Below are positions 44,097-52,437 of a stretch of DNA of 64,000 nucleotides, in pieces. Source of the stretch: Flaviramulus basaltis (GTDB taxonomy: Bacteria > Bacteroidota > Bacteroidia > Flavobacteriales > Flavobacteriaceae); contig NZ_FPKV01000002.1 in NCBI RefSeq assembly GCF_900114265.1, positions 186,001-250,000 on the forward strand, written 5' to 3'. The notes beneath the pieces are model-generated. The model worked only from the letters and a program-made list of their open reading frames with translations, was not told the DNA's origin and did no database searches. The position numbers and the translations under genes were made by a program. The stretch's first letter is position 1. Each line of letters begins with the position of its first letter.

Positions 44097-46892
44097 ATGA
44101 ACACTAGTATTTCTGACGTAAATCCAAAAGAAAACATCATTATTAAAGGTGCAAAACTGCATAATTTAAAAAATATTGATGTTGTTATACCACGAAATAA
44201 ATTAGTGGTTATTACAGGTTTATCGGGCTCTGGCAAGTCTAGCTTAGCTTTTGATACACTTTACGCTGAAGGGCAAAGACGCTATGTTGAAAGCTTATCA
44301 AGTTACGCACGCCAATTTTTAGGACGATTAAATAAACCCAAAGTAGATTATATAAAAGGTATTGCTCCAGCAATTGCTATTGAGCAAAAAGTGAATTCAA
44401 CTAATCCTCGTTCTACTGTTGGTACAACTACCGAGATTTATGATTATTTAAAACTTCTTTTTGCAAGAATTGGTAGAACCTACTCGCCTGTTTCTAATAA
44501 TGAAGTAAAAAAAGATACTGTAACCGATGTTTTAAATTACTTAAAAACATTTCTTGAAAGAGAAAAACTACTACTACTCGCTCCTATTTATTTAGAAGAA
44601 GGACGAACTATTGAAGATAAAATTCAAACATTACAACAGCAAGGTTATGCTAGAATAAAATTGAATAATGATGTTGTAAGAATTGATGAAGTTAGCAATA
44701 TCAACAAAAAAGATACTATTCTATTAGTTGTAGATAGAATTATTATTAAAGATGAAGAAGATTTTTTCAATCGTTTAGCTGATGCGGTACAAACCGCTTT
44801 TTTTGAAGGTAAAGGCGAATGTATTATCGAATCATTAGGTAATGATTCTTCAACTCATAAGCCAAGGCATTTTAGTAATAAATTTGAATTAGATGGTATT
44901 AATTTTCTAGAGCCAAACGTTCATTTATTCAGCTTTAACAATCCTTATGGTGCTTGTCCAAAATGTGAAGGATATGGAGATATTATTGGTATTGACGACG
45001 ATTTAGTTATTCCAAATACAGCACTATCTGTTTATGAAAGCGCCATTTTTCCTTGGCGAGGTGAAAGCATGAGCTGGTACAAAGATCAACTGATTAATAA
45101 CTCTCATAAATTCGATTTTCCTGTTCATAAACCTTATTTTGAATTAAGTGAGGCTCAAAAACAACTTATTTGGGACGGTAATCAATATTTTGAAGGTCTA
45201 AATTCATTTTTTGCAGAGTTAGAAGCTAAAGCGTATAAAATTCAAAACCGTGTAATGCTTTCTCGTTATCGCGGAAAAACAAAATGTAAAGCTTGTAATG
45301 GTAAACGATTACGTGTTGAAGCTAATTACGTTAAAATTGCTGGAGCAACTATTACCGATTTGGTAGAAATGCCTCTTAATAAATTGGCAAACTTTTTTAT
45401 ACAATTAGAATTAAACGATTACGACACACAAATTGCTAATAGATTATTAAAAGAAATTAATAACCGTTTATCATTTTTAGCAAATGTTGGTTTAGATTAT
45501 TTAACCTTAAACAGGAAGTCTAATACCTTATCTGGTGGAGAAAGTCAGCGAATTAACCTCGCAACTTCTTTAGGTAGTAGCTTGGTAGGCTCTATGTATA
45601 TTTTAGACGAACCTAGCATTGGTTTGCACCCAAAAGATACCGAACGTTTAATTTTGGTTTTAAAACAATTACGCGATTTAGGAAATACGGTTATTGTTGT
45701 TGAGCATGATGAAGATATTATGAAAGCTGCCGACAGCATTATTGATATTGGACCAGAAGCAGGAACATTTGGCGGACATGTTGTAGCACAAGGTGATTAT
45801 AATGATATTTTGGCTTCAGATTCCTTAACAGCTCAATATCTTAATGAAAAATTAAAGATAGAAATACCTAAAAAACGTAGAACATCAAAATATTATGTTG
45901 ATGTTTTAGGTGCACGCGAAAACAATCTTAAAAATATTGATGTTCGTTTTCCTTTAGGTATGCTAACCGTTATAACAGGTGTTTCTGGTAGTGGAAAAAG
46001 TACATTAGTTAAAAAAATATTACATCCTGCATTACAAAAAAAGCTAACAGATTTTGGAGATAAACCCGGTCAATTCACATCTTTAGAGGGTGACTATAGC
46101 AACGTAAAGCATATTGAATTTGTGGATCAAAACCCAATTGGGCGTTCATCGCGTTCTAATCCGGTGACTTATATTAAAGCTTATGATGATATTCGTGCGC
46201 TCTTTTCTAAGCAAAAACTGAGTGCCATAAGAAATTATCAACCAAAGCATTTTAGTTTTAATGTAGATGGCGGACGTTGTGAGACTTGCAAAGGTGAAGG
46301 TGAAGTAACCATTGAAATGCAATTTATGGCAGATGTGCATTTAGAATGCGAAACTTGTAAAGGAAAACGCTTTAAAAAAGAGGTTTTAGAAGTAACGTTT
46401 GCAGATAAAAACATTGATGATATACTAAACCTTACCATTGATGATGCTATTGCTTTTTTTGAAACTAATAAACAAACTAAAATAAAAACAAAACTACAAC
46501 CACTTCAAGATGTTGGTTTAGGTTATGTGACTTTAGGTCAAAGCTCTTCTACCCTTTCCGGTGGTGAAGCGCAACGTATTAAACTAGCTTCTTTTTTAGG
46601 AAAAGGAAACAATAAAGATAAAGCTCTATTTATTTTTGATGAACCTACTACAGGTTTACACTTTCATGATATTCAAAAGCTATTAAAATCGTTTAATGCG
46701 TTAATTGAAAACGGGCATTCTATTATAGTAGTAGAGCACAATTTAGAGCTTATTAAATGTGCCGATTATATTATAGATTTAGGTCCAACGGGCGGTGAAA
46801 CTGGAGGAAATCTAGTCGCAGTTGGAACACCAGAAGATATTATTAAAATTGAAGCATCTGAAACTGGAAAGTATTTAAAAGATAAATTATAA
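44097..46892 (+). CDS. uvrA: Excinuclease ABC subunit A
   Basis: 931 aa, full UvrA length including the UvrB-binding insert. Two ABC ATPase halves: Walker A GLSGSGKSSLAFDT near residue 40 and GVSGSGKSTLVKK near 630, with signature motifs NTLSGGESQRINLA and STLSGGEAQRIKLA. Zinc sites show as CPKCEGYGD, CKACNGKRLR and the long CETCKGEGEV...CETCKGKRF. It recognises bulky DNA lesions and loads UvrB. The full length separates it from the shorter UvrA2 paralogues. Confidence 0.97.
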   Translation: MNTSISDVNPKENIIIKGAKLHNLKNIDVVIPRNKLVVITGLSGSGKSSLAFDTLYAEGQRRYVESLSSYARQFLGRLNKPKVDYIKGIAPAIAIEQKVNSTNPRSTVGTTTEIYDYLKLLFARIGRTYSPVSNNEVKKDTVTDVLNYLKTFLEREKLLLLAPIYLEEGRTIEDKIQTLQQQGYARIKLNNDVVRIDEVSNINKKDTILLVVDRIIIKDEEDFFNRLADAVQTAFFEGKGECIIESLGNDSSTHKPRHFSNKFELDGINFLEPNVHLFSFNNPYGACPKCEGYGDIIGIDDDLVIPNTALSVYESAIFPWRGESMSWYKDQLINNSHKFDFPVHKPYFELSEAQKQLIWDGNQYFEGLNSFFAELEAKAYKIQNRVMLSRYRGKTKCKACNGKRLRVEANYVKIAGATITDLVEMPLNKLANFFIQLELNDYDTQIANRLLKEINNRLSFLANVGLDYLTLNRKSNTLSGGESQRINLATSLGSSLVGSMYILDEPSIGLHPKDTERLILVLKQLRDLGNTVIVVEHDEDIMKAADSIIDIGPEAGTFGGHVVAQGDYNDILASDSLTAQYLNEKLKIEIPKKRRTSKYYVDVLGARENNLKNIDVRFPLGMLTVITGVSGSGKSTLVKKILHPALQKKLTDFGDKPGQFTSLEGDYSNVKHIEFVDQNPIGRSSRSNPVTYIKAYDDIRALFSKQKLSAIRNYQPKHFSFNVDGGRCETCKGEGEVTIEMQFMADVHLECETCKGKRFKKEVLEVTFADKNIDDILNLTIDDAIAFFETNKQTKIKTKLQPLQDVGLGYVTLGQSSSTLSGGEAQRIKLASFLGKGNNKDKALFIFDEPTTGLHFHDIQKLLKSFNALIENGHSIIVVEHNLELIKCADYIIDLGPTGGETGGNLVAVGTPEDIIKIEASETGKYLKDKL

Positions 46893-46906
46893 TATACACT
46901 TCAATC

Positions 46907-48007
46907 TTAATAAAACAAAAAGGCAAATACACCTAGAATTGTAGCTGTTAAAGGCGCTACAAAAGATAGAAACAAAAAGGTAATTATACTTCCCTTAAAA
47001 AAACTTTTAAACATACCTTGTTGGTAAAAACGCTTTAATGCTAATAGCAAATAGACAAAAGTAGAAAGCGTTATAAGTAAATTAATCCAACCTGGAATAT
47101 CCCAAATAAAATTAATACCAATTACAATACTAAATACAGTAAATAAAAACGAAAAATAATAAAAGCTAAACACTAAATGATTAGCAAAACTGCCTCGTTT
47201 TCTATAAAATAACTTTAATAGTAATGCAAATATTGGTAACAAGAAAAACATAGCAATAGGTATCGTATCATAAAATGCTTGTAAAATACTTCCTCCACTT
47301 CTAGATTTATAAAATTTTAATGCTTGAGCATATAAACGTCTTTTAAAAGCTCCAGCATCAGTATCCATTCCCATTTCTTTATAAATAACTTTATCTGGAG
47401 CATCTGCGGCTATTAAAGAATCTATTGACTCTTCATTAAAATCAAAATCCATTCCATCATTTTTTCTAAAATCCTCAGCATTAACTAACGAATCAATTTT
47501 AGCATCATTAAAACCATGAATAAACTTATTATTCTCTAAAGCTTTTCGAACTTCGGTCCTAGCTATAGAATCTTCTTTTTTTCGCTTTGCTAACTTAACA
47601 GCATTAATGGAATCTTTAACAAAATCATTTGTAATCGTATCGGCTATTTTTTCGTGTTTTAAGGTTCTTGCAAGACTTTCATCTAAGCTTTGTACTTGCT
47701 TACGCTGTATAAAAGAAAACAAAAAGAAAAACACAACGGTAATAAACAAATACATTTGTGCAGGATGTAAATATAACAAGCGTTTACCTTGTACAAATTT
47801 GCCTGCTAAATAACCTGGTTTAAATAATAAAGGGAAAAAGCTTTTAAAAAAGCGTGCATCAAAAGAAAAATAGTTACTAATAGTATTATAAAACAGCACT
47901 TTAACTGTTAGTTTGTCTTTTGCTTGTTGCCCACAATGTGGACAAAACTTAAAGTCTTCCTCAAATTGTTGTTCACAATTTTTACAAGTTTCTAATTGAT
48001 TTTCCAT
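46907..48007 (-). CDS. DUF3667-family zinc-ribbon membrane protein
   Basis: 366 aa. N-terminal zinc ribbon CKNCEQQFEEDFKFCPHCGQ (8-27), then the DUF3667 core NTISNYFSFDARFFKSFFPLLFKPGYLAGKFVQGKRLLYLHPAQMYLFI. Membrane helices are at about 88-108, 247-265, 275-300, 305-325 and 340-365, with a charged soluble insert at about 110-230. Function unknown. It converges with uvrA, 14 nt between stops. Confidence 0.85.
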   Translation of the reverse strand: MENQLETCKNCEQQFEEDFKFCPHCGQQAKDKLTVKVLFYNTISNYFSFDARFFKSFFPLLFKPGYLAGKFVQGKRLLYLHPAQMYLFITVVFFFLFSFIQRKQVQSLDESLARTLKHEKIADTITNDFVKDSINAVKLAKRKKEDSIARTEVRKALENNKFIHGFNDAKIDSLVNAEDFRKNDGMDFDFNEESIDSLIAADAPDKVIYKEMGMDTDAGAFKRRLYAQALKFYKSRSGGSILQAFYDTIPIAMFFLLPIFALLLKLFYRKRGSFANHLVFSFYYFSFLFTVFSIVIGINFIWDIPGWINLLITLSTFVYLLLALKRFYQQGMFKSFFKGSIITFLFLSFVAPLTATILGVFAFLFY

Positions 48008-48359
48008 TAAGTTGATTGGTTTCTATAAAAGTAGTAATTTTTTATAAATAACCTAAAAGTCATTATTTAGAGAAACCGTTTATGCTTAGCGTAGTTGAAG
48101 TATCGTTATATCAAAACAATAATTGATAGCTTCTTCTTTTCTTTATGTGATTTCTTCCTGCGTTCGAAATGACTACAAAACACAAAATTACACTCTTAAT
48201 CATGTTGAAATAACATTCTCTAGTGTCATGTCGAAAAAGGAACGATTGAGACATCTCATTACATTTAAAAAATATATTATCAGTTCAATCTTTGCATTTT
48301 TTTCTGTATTCAAAACAATAAAACAAATTAAACAACTAAAAATCAAGTATTTAAATTTT
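48008..48359. repeat. Gene-free stretch with remnants of dispersed extragenic repeats
   Basis: Segments such as GTGATTTCTTCCTGCGTTCGAAATGAC (ending near 48173), and GTCATGTCGAAAAAGGAACG followed by GAGACATCTCATT (near 48226-48263), resemble the two arms of the common flavobacterial extragenic repeat of the form 'GTCATTTCGA...GAGAAATCTCAT'. They are decayed and separated by about 50 nt of unrelated sequence. I find no credible gene in this stretch; short frames in it look like chance. Confidence 0.45.
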
Positions 48360-48374
48360 TGGCACGCAAATTGA
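48360..48374 (+). promoter_or_regulatory. Sigma-54 (RpoN) type promoter
   Basis: TGGCACG (48360-48366), 4-nt spacer, TTGA (48371-48374), against the consensus TGGCACG-N4-TTGC. The GG and G positions of -24 and -12 are intact with a single mismatch. The predicted start (about 48386) falls 2 nt before the first 36-bp repeat. Confidence 0.75.
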
Positions 48375-48387
48375 AAACCATTAAGCA

Positions 48388-48423
48388 ATAGCGAAAGCCG
48401 AAAAGCTAAAGAGTAGGCAAAAT
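48388..48423 (+). repeat. 36-bp leader element, copy 1
   Basis: Identical at all 36 positions to 48911-48946. It ends 15 nt before the ATG at 48439. It contains TAGC (48389-48392) and GCTA (48405-48408) interleaved with GCC (48397-48399) and GGC (48416-48418), which could fold into a compact H-type pseudoknot. Confidence 0.9.
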
Positions 48424-48438
48424 ATAAAAACCCGAATC

Positions 48439-48885
48439 ATGAAAACAAAAATTACTCTGCTTAGTATTTGCTTTATTTTAATTACATCTCTAAGTTTTGC
48501 TCAAAAAAAAGATGATGCAAAAAATATTATAAACAACAAAGTCACTATAAAAAAGTATTATGATAGTGATGAACTAGAAAAAATGCAAAAAGGTGAATTG
48601 TTAGATTTATATATAGAAAGAATAACAGTTCTTACTAATACAATGCCTTACATAGCCTTTGCTACGAAACCTGGAATAACGATGACTACCTTAGGAATAC
48701 CAAACAGCAAAGAAAACAGAAAGGCACTTGAAAACCAACATGAAAATACAGACACTTACGTAGAAAATACTATTGAGTTTCAAAAAACAATACTACCCTA
48801 TTCTGATACCAATAACTTGACAAGAGCCATTTTATTTTATGAAGAGATAATGAAATCCCTTCATGTTTACAATGAGTATAACTAG
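48439..48885 (+). CDS. Exported protein, first gene of a sigma-54 operon
   Basis: 148 aa. Signal peptide 1-21 (ICFILITSLSFAQ). The mature part is hydrophilic and helical, with DSDELEKMQKGELLDLYIERITVLTNTMPYIAFATKPGITMTTLGIP near the middle. I recognise no family. The gene follows a sigma-54 promoter and copy 1 of the 36-bp element, and is followed after 77 nt by a second gene with copy 2. These features suggest joint, signal-dependent expression of two envelope proteins. Confidence 0.75.
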   Translation: MKTKITLLSICFILITSLSFAQKKDDAKNIINNKVTIKKYYDSDELEKMQKGELLDLYIERITVLTNTMPYIAFATKPGITMTTLGIPNSKENRKALENQHENTDTYVENTIEFQKTILPYSDTNNLTRAILFYEEIMKSLHVYNEYN

Positions 48886-48910
48886 TATAATAGAATAAAT
48901 CTTAACAGTT

Positions 48911-48946
48911 ATAGCGAAAGCCGAAAAGCTAAAGAGTAGGCAAAAT
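48911..48946 (+). repeat. 36-bp leader element, copy 2
   Basis: Perfect copy of 48388-48423, lying in the gap between the two genes of the operon and ending 16 nt before ATG 48963. The same position relative to a start codon in both copies points to a role in translation or mRNA processing. Confidence 0.9.
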
Positions 48947-48962
48947 GTAAAATCCTTTAATT

Positions 48963-49652
48963 ATGAAAAGAACATTACTTTTATTTGCAGGTTTGTTAAT
49001 AGGATTAACAGCTGCATCAGCAACAGAACAAAACAACCAAAAACAAGACAATCATTTAGATATTACAAAACGCTACCGTTATGCACAACCCATTACATTT
49101 ATGGAGCGCGGTATTGAGTTTTTAATTTTCCCCGATGGAAGTTTTGATTTTAACACCAATAACAATACTTCAAATGCATTTAATACAGATTCTGGATATT
49201 ATGACGATGATGTATTCTATAAAAACAACTCTAAAAGAGGAAGTGTAAACGCCACATATCGTGGACCAAACGTGAACATCCAATTTAGTAGCAATCGTGC
49301 TGATAGAGGTGTTTCTATTATTCGCGATAGAGATGGTAAAGTAAGACGTATTGGTAACGTGTTTTTAAATTACGACAGATACGGAAACATTACTCGTGCA
49401 GGTTCTGTATTTATAAACTATAGTAGAGGTAAGAACGCTGTAGTAACCCAAATAGGAGGATTAAAAGTTAATTACAACCGTTGGGGTGAAATTGTTAGTA
49501 CCAGAGGTTATGTAAACTGGAATAACCGTAATACGCATTATGATGTTAGACCAAATTACGATAGAGATAATAACCATTATGATAATGATGACAACTACTA
49601 CTATTACAAACAAAATGGTAAAGTAAAAACACAAAAAAAGAACAAAAGATAA
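48963..49652 (+). CDS. Exported repeat protein, paralogue of the 51117 gene
   Basis: 229 aa. Signal peptide 1-20 (LLFAGLLIGLTAASA). Core (about 45-200) with ERGIEFLIFPDGSFDFN and then strand repeats such as VRRIGNVFLNYDRYGNITRAG and VTQIGGLKVNYNRWGEIVS. The basic and Asn/Tyr-rich tail (NDDNYYYYKQNGKVKTQKKNKR) is disordered-looking. The same core occurs in the protein at 51117. Cellular place is periplasm or surface; function unknown. It is the second gene behind the sigma-54 promoter and ends at a strong terminator. Confidence 0.8.
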   Translation: MKRTLLLFAGLLIGLTAASATEQNNQKQDNHLDITKRYRYAQPITFMERGIEFLIFPDGSFDFNTNNNTSNAFNTDSGYYDDDVFYKNNSKRGSVNATYRGPNVNIQFSSNRADRGVSIIRDRDGKVRRIGNVFLNYDRYGNITRAGSVFINYSRGKNAVVTQIGGLKVNYNRWGEIVSTRGYVNWNNRNTHYDVRPNYDRDNNHYDNDDNYYYYKQNGKVKTQKKNKR

Positions 49653-49686
49653 TTTTTTGAGATTAATTATTTATTAGTTTGAGATG

Positions 49687-49718
49687 AAAACCTCGAAGTT
49701 TGTTGGCTTCGAGGTTTT
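49687..49718 (+). terminator. Strong hairpin terminator
   Basis: Perfect 12-bp stem (arms 49687-49698 and 49707-49718, AAAACCTCGAAG and its complement) followed by a T run. It closes the sigma-54 operon. Confidence 0.9.
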
Positions 49719-49749
49719 TTTATTATTTAACATGGTTATATAAAAATAA

Positions 49750-50910
49750 CTAATTATTAGCTGCTGTTCCTATCAATTCTTTTAAAAGCTTAAATTCCTC
49801 ATCCTCAAGTAAATTGATACTTCCGGATGTAGCACTTTTTATAATAACATCTGCTTTACCTAAAGTTTCAATCATAGGAATTATCTTTGAACTATAATTG
49901 TTATAAAAACGAATTAAATCTCCTTTTCAACAAGGGATTTTATATCCGCTTTGAGAGCTTGCAATTAAAATTTTATTATCTCTTAAATTTCCAATCACCT
50001 CTTTACTAAATAGTCTTTTGGTTAAGTGAATATTTCGAATCTTAATTCTATCAATTATTTCGTCTGAAAAGATATATTCATAGGGATCTTTTTTAAATCT
50101 ATAAATTAAATAGTTTAAACAAATTAACTGATTTTTAATTTCAATTTCTGTACGATTTTCATTTGCATTTACAAATTCGTTTATTCTGAAAAATATAAAA
50201 TCGACTAATTCTTGATCATATTTTTCATCTCCATCTTCTAATTTTCGGACTAATTTTGGTGGATTTTCTGGCCATTCTCTTAAATGTAGAATTTGTCTAT
50301 TTAAAATCTTTGTAATTTCTTTACTTCTGTAATTTACTTTGTCAGGTTCGTAACATTTAGCTATACTTCCTGCAATGAAATCTGCTAATTGAATCAACGG
50401 TTCTTCTTTGCTATCACAAAATTTGAATTCTGGACCTCTAAATAATTCTGTTTGATTATGATTTTTTTCAACATAACCAATGAATTCATCCATAAATTTT
50501 TCTGTCCCATGATTGTCGGAAACTAATTCTAAATAAGGATAATAGTCATAGAGTTCGTGATCTAATAATCCATTCACATATTTATAGAAAACATCTCTAA
50601 ATTGTAAGCCGCTATCCTCAAAAACTTTTCTTTTATCAACAATTACACTGTAGATTCTGAAATCAAGTTCTGAAATATCTTTTAAAAATTCAATTCTATT
50701 TTCGATATTTCTAAATGCTCTAGAACTAGATTTTATTTCTGGTGCTTGAGTATGTTTAATTGCTATTTTTATGAATTGCTCTCGAACTTTGTTTACTGAA
50801 TTTTTATCAATTATAACTGCGCTGACAATAAAATAAGTTGTTACCCCCTCTTTTTCAAAGTGTATACTTTTATCACCAGATTCATCTATATATCCTATTT
50901 TCTTACTCAA
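49750..50910 (-). pseudogene. DUF3800 protein interrupted by an in-frame TGA
   Basis: From ATG 50910 the frame gives 327 residues with the DUF3800 signature KIGYIDESGDKS (Asp9) and EPLIQLADFIAGSIAK, an RNase H-like fold. A long C-terminal extension contains a winged-helix-like segment LFSKEVIGNLRDNKILIASSQSGYKIPC. A TGA at 49927-49929 stops it, but the same frame stays open for another 58 codons (KGDLIRFYNNYSSKIIPM ... LLEDEEFKLLKELIG) to TAG at 49750. The text on both sides of the TGA reads as one domain. One base change (for example TCA to TGA) would explain it. DUF3800 proteins are frequent in mobile and defence-related settings. Confidence 0.65.
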
Positions 50911-50918
50911 TTTATCTT

Positions 50919-50957
50919 GTTAGCATATTGGTTACGGTTTAATACCCAATGTTAAAC
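50919..50957. repeat. Hairpin-forming element beside the DUF3800 gene
   Basis: ATTGG (50927-50931) and CCAAT (50946-50950) enclose GTTACGGTTTAATA-like sequence, with GTTA at both outer ends. It resembles dispersed single-stranded-foldable elements that often border cargo genes in Bacteroidota. I could not find a matching copy on the other side of the gene. Confidence 0.3.
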
Positions 50958-51065
50958 GAAGTAAGCTAATTTTTCCCACAAAAGATAAATTCTCATTTTT
51001 AGTTTTAAACGAGTTATTAACAATAATACTTGATTTACAGCAACTTAAATATCGCTCTCAATTTT

Positions 51066-51080
51066 TGGCACGCTGTTTGT
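51066..51080 (+). promoter_or_regulatory. Sigma-54 (RpoN) type promoter
   Basis: TGGCACG (51066-51072), 4-nt spacer, TTGT (51077-51080). Predicted start near 51092, 25 nt before ATG 51117. The upstream context (TTTTTGGCACGC) is the same as that of the promoter at 48360. Confidence 0.75.
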
Positions 51081-51116
51081 AATTACATAAACGTATCACA
51101 ATTAAAACACACAATT

Positions 51117-52331
51117 ATGAAAAAATTTATATTTTTATTAGCAGGTTTAGTCCTTACAGGATTTACTGTTAATGCAGACACACCTAACACGAATGCAAAT
51201 ACTGCAGCAACTTATATTGGAGGTTATGGTAACTCTTTCATATTTGTGGAAGATGGTATTGAGTTTTCGGTATTTCGTGATGGACAATTCGATTTTAATA
51301 TACTAAGAGGTAATTCTCGCTTAAATGTTTCGGTTGGAACTCCTAATGTAAATATTAGCTTTAACTCGGGTTACGATTATAATGCTTATGTACAGTATGA
51401 TGAATATGGAGCAATTATTCAAATAGAAAACACGCCTATTTATTACGATTATTATGGTCGTGTAAATCAAGTAGGTAACGTAAATATTTACTATAATAAC
51501 TTTGGTTATGTATCTCGTGTGGGTGGTTTATATGTACATTACAATACCTACAATGAGTTTTCATACTGTTCTGGTTACATAAATGTATTTAACAGAGCTT
51601 ATGTTTACAGACCTTGGCACAGATATTATAGCATTCCTGCTTATGATTACTGTGTAGTTTACAACAGACCTTACAGACAATACTACAAACCAGTGCGTTA
51701 TGTTTATAACAGGCCTTTTTATAACAATTACAGACCTAGAACATCTATTGCTAGCAGACGTGGAAATGTTGTTGCAAGAAACAGAAGTTATGCTACTGTA
51801 AATAGAAGTAATAGGAATGTAACTAAAATAAATAGAAGTGTTAATTCTAGAAGAACTGTTGCTCAAAACAATACAACTGTAAATAGAAACACTAGTACAA
51901 CTATAAATAGAAATGCAGCAAAACGCGATAATACTAATATTAATAGAAGTACTACTATTAACAGAAATGTTACAAGACAGAATAACACGGTTATAAATTC
52001 TCCTAACAGAAGTAATACAGAAATTAATAGAAACAGAACGGTTACTAGAACAACAAAACCTAGTACAAATAATAAAAGTACAAGAACGGTAACTCGTAGC
52101 ACAAATAATACGGTTACTCAAAATCCAAAAAGTACAAATACACGTACATATAATAGAAACACAAATACAACTAGAAAACCAGAAGTAGCACAACGTACAG
52201 TAAACAAGCCAAGAGCGGTTAAAACACAACGTACAGTTACAAGATCTACCCAAAGTAGCAAACCAACAGCTACAAAAAGTAGAGGTAATTCTAGCAACAA
52301 TACAAGATCGACAACAAGAAGACGATCATAA
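51117..52331 (+). CDS. Exported repeat protein with long basic Asn/Thr/Arg-rich tail
   Basis: 404 aa from ATG 51117. An upstream in-frame non-ATG start at 51030 would place the sigma-54 promoter inside the gene, so I reject it. Signal peptide 1-20. The core (about 30-165) matches the 48963 protein: EDGIEFSVFRDGQFDFN, GTPNVNISFNSG, VNQVGNVNIYYNNFGYVSRVGGLYVHYN. A Tyr/Arg/Pro-rich stretch follows (about 165-220: RPYRQYYKPVRYVYNRPFYNN), then about 180 residues almost wholly of Asn, Thr, Arg, Ser and Lys in loose repeats (TTINRN, RTVTRST). The tail is very basic and might bind nucleic acid or acidic polysaccharide. Confidence 0.8.
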   Translation: MKKFIFLLAGLVLTGFTVNADTPNTNANTAATYIGGYGNSFIFVEDGIEFSVFRDGQFDFNILRGNSRLNVSVGTPNVNISFNSGYDYNAYVQYDEYGAIIQIENTPIYYDYYGRVNQVGNVNIYYNNFGYVSRVGGLYVHYNTYNEFSYCSGYINVFNRAYVYRPWHRYYSIPAYDYCVVYNRPYRQYYKPVRYVYNRPFYNNYRPRTSIASRRGNVVARNRSYATVNRSNRNVTKINRSVNSRRTVAQNNTTVNRNTSTTINRNAAKRDNTNINRSTTINRNVTRQNNTVINSPNRSNTEINRNRTVTRTTKPSTNNKSTRTVTRSTNNTVTQNPKSTNTRTYNRNTNTTRKPEVAQRTVNKPRAVKTQRTVTRSTQSSKPTATKSRGNSSNNTRSTTRRRS

Positions 52332-52353
52332 AAATTTTGGTTGGTTAGTTTGG

Positions 52354-52398
52354 AAAGCCCTTCGAGTAGTTTGCCTCAAAGCAACATCGTAGGGTTTT
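52354..52398 (+). terminator. Imperfect hairpin terminator
   Basis: Arms 52354-52365 and 52387-52398 pair with one mismatch and one G-T, followed by a T-rich run. It closes the 51117 gene. No other feature is seen between 52332 and 52437. Confidence 0.5.
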
Positions 52399-52437
52399 CT
52401 GTTTTTATATTCCTGCTTAGGTGGTAGGAATAACAGT

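Noticed and set aside
49927-49929. TGA in the DUF3800 gene as a selenocysteine codon
   Set aside because: DUF3800 has no redox-active Cys at this position, no Sec machinery is seen in the window, and no SECIS-like hairpin is evident right after the codon.
51561-52253. Long open frame on the minus strand opposite the Asn/Thr/Arg-rich exported protein (Cys/Ser/Ile-rich product)
   Set aside because: It is the complement of a low-complexity coding region. Codons such as AAT, ACA and AGA on the plus strand make stop-free antisense frames. The product has no domain, and no promoter is seen.
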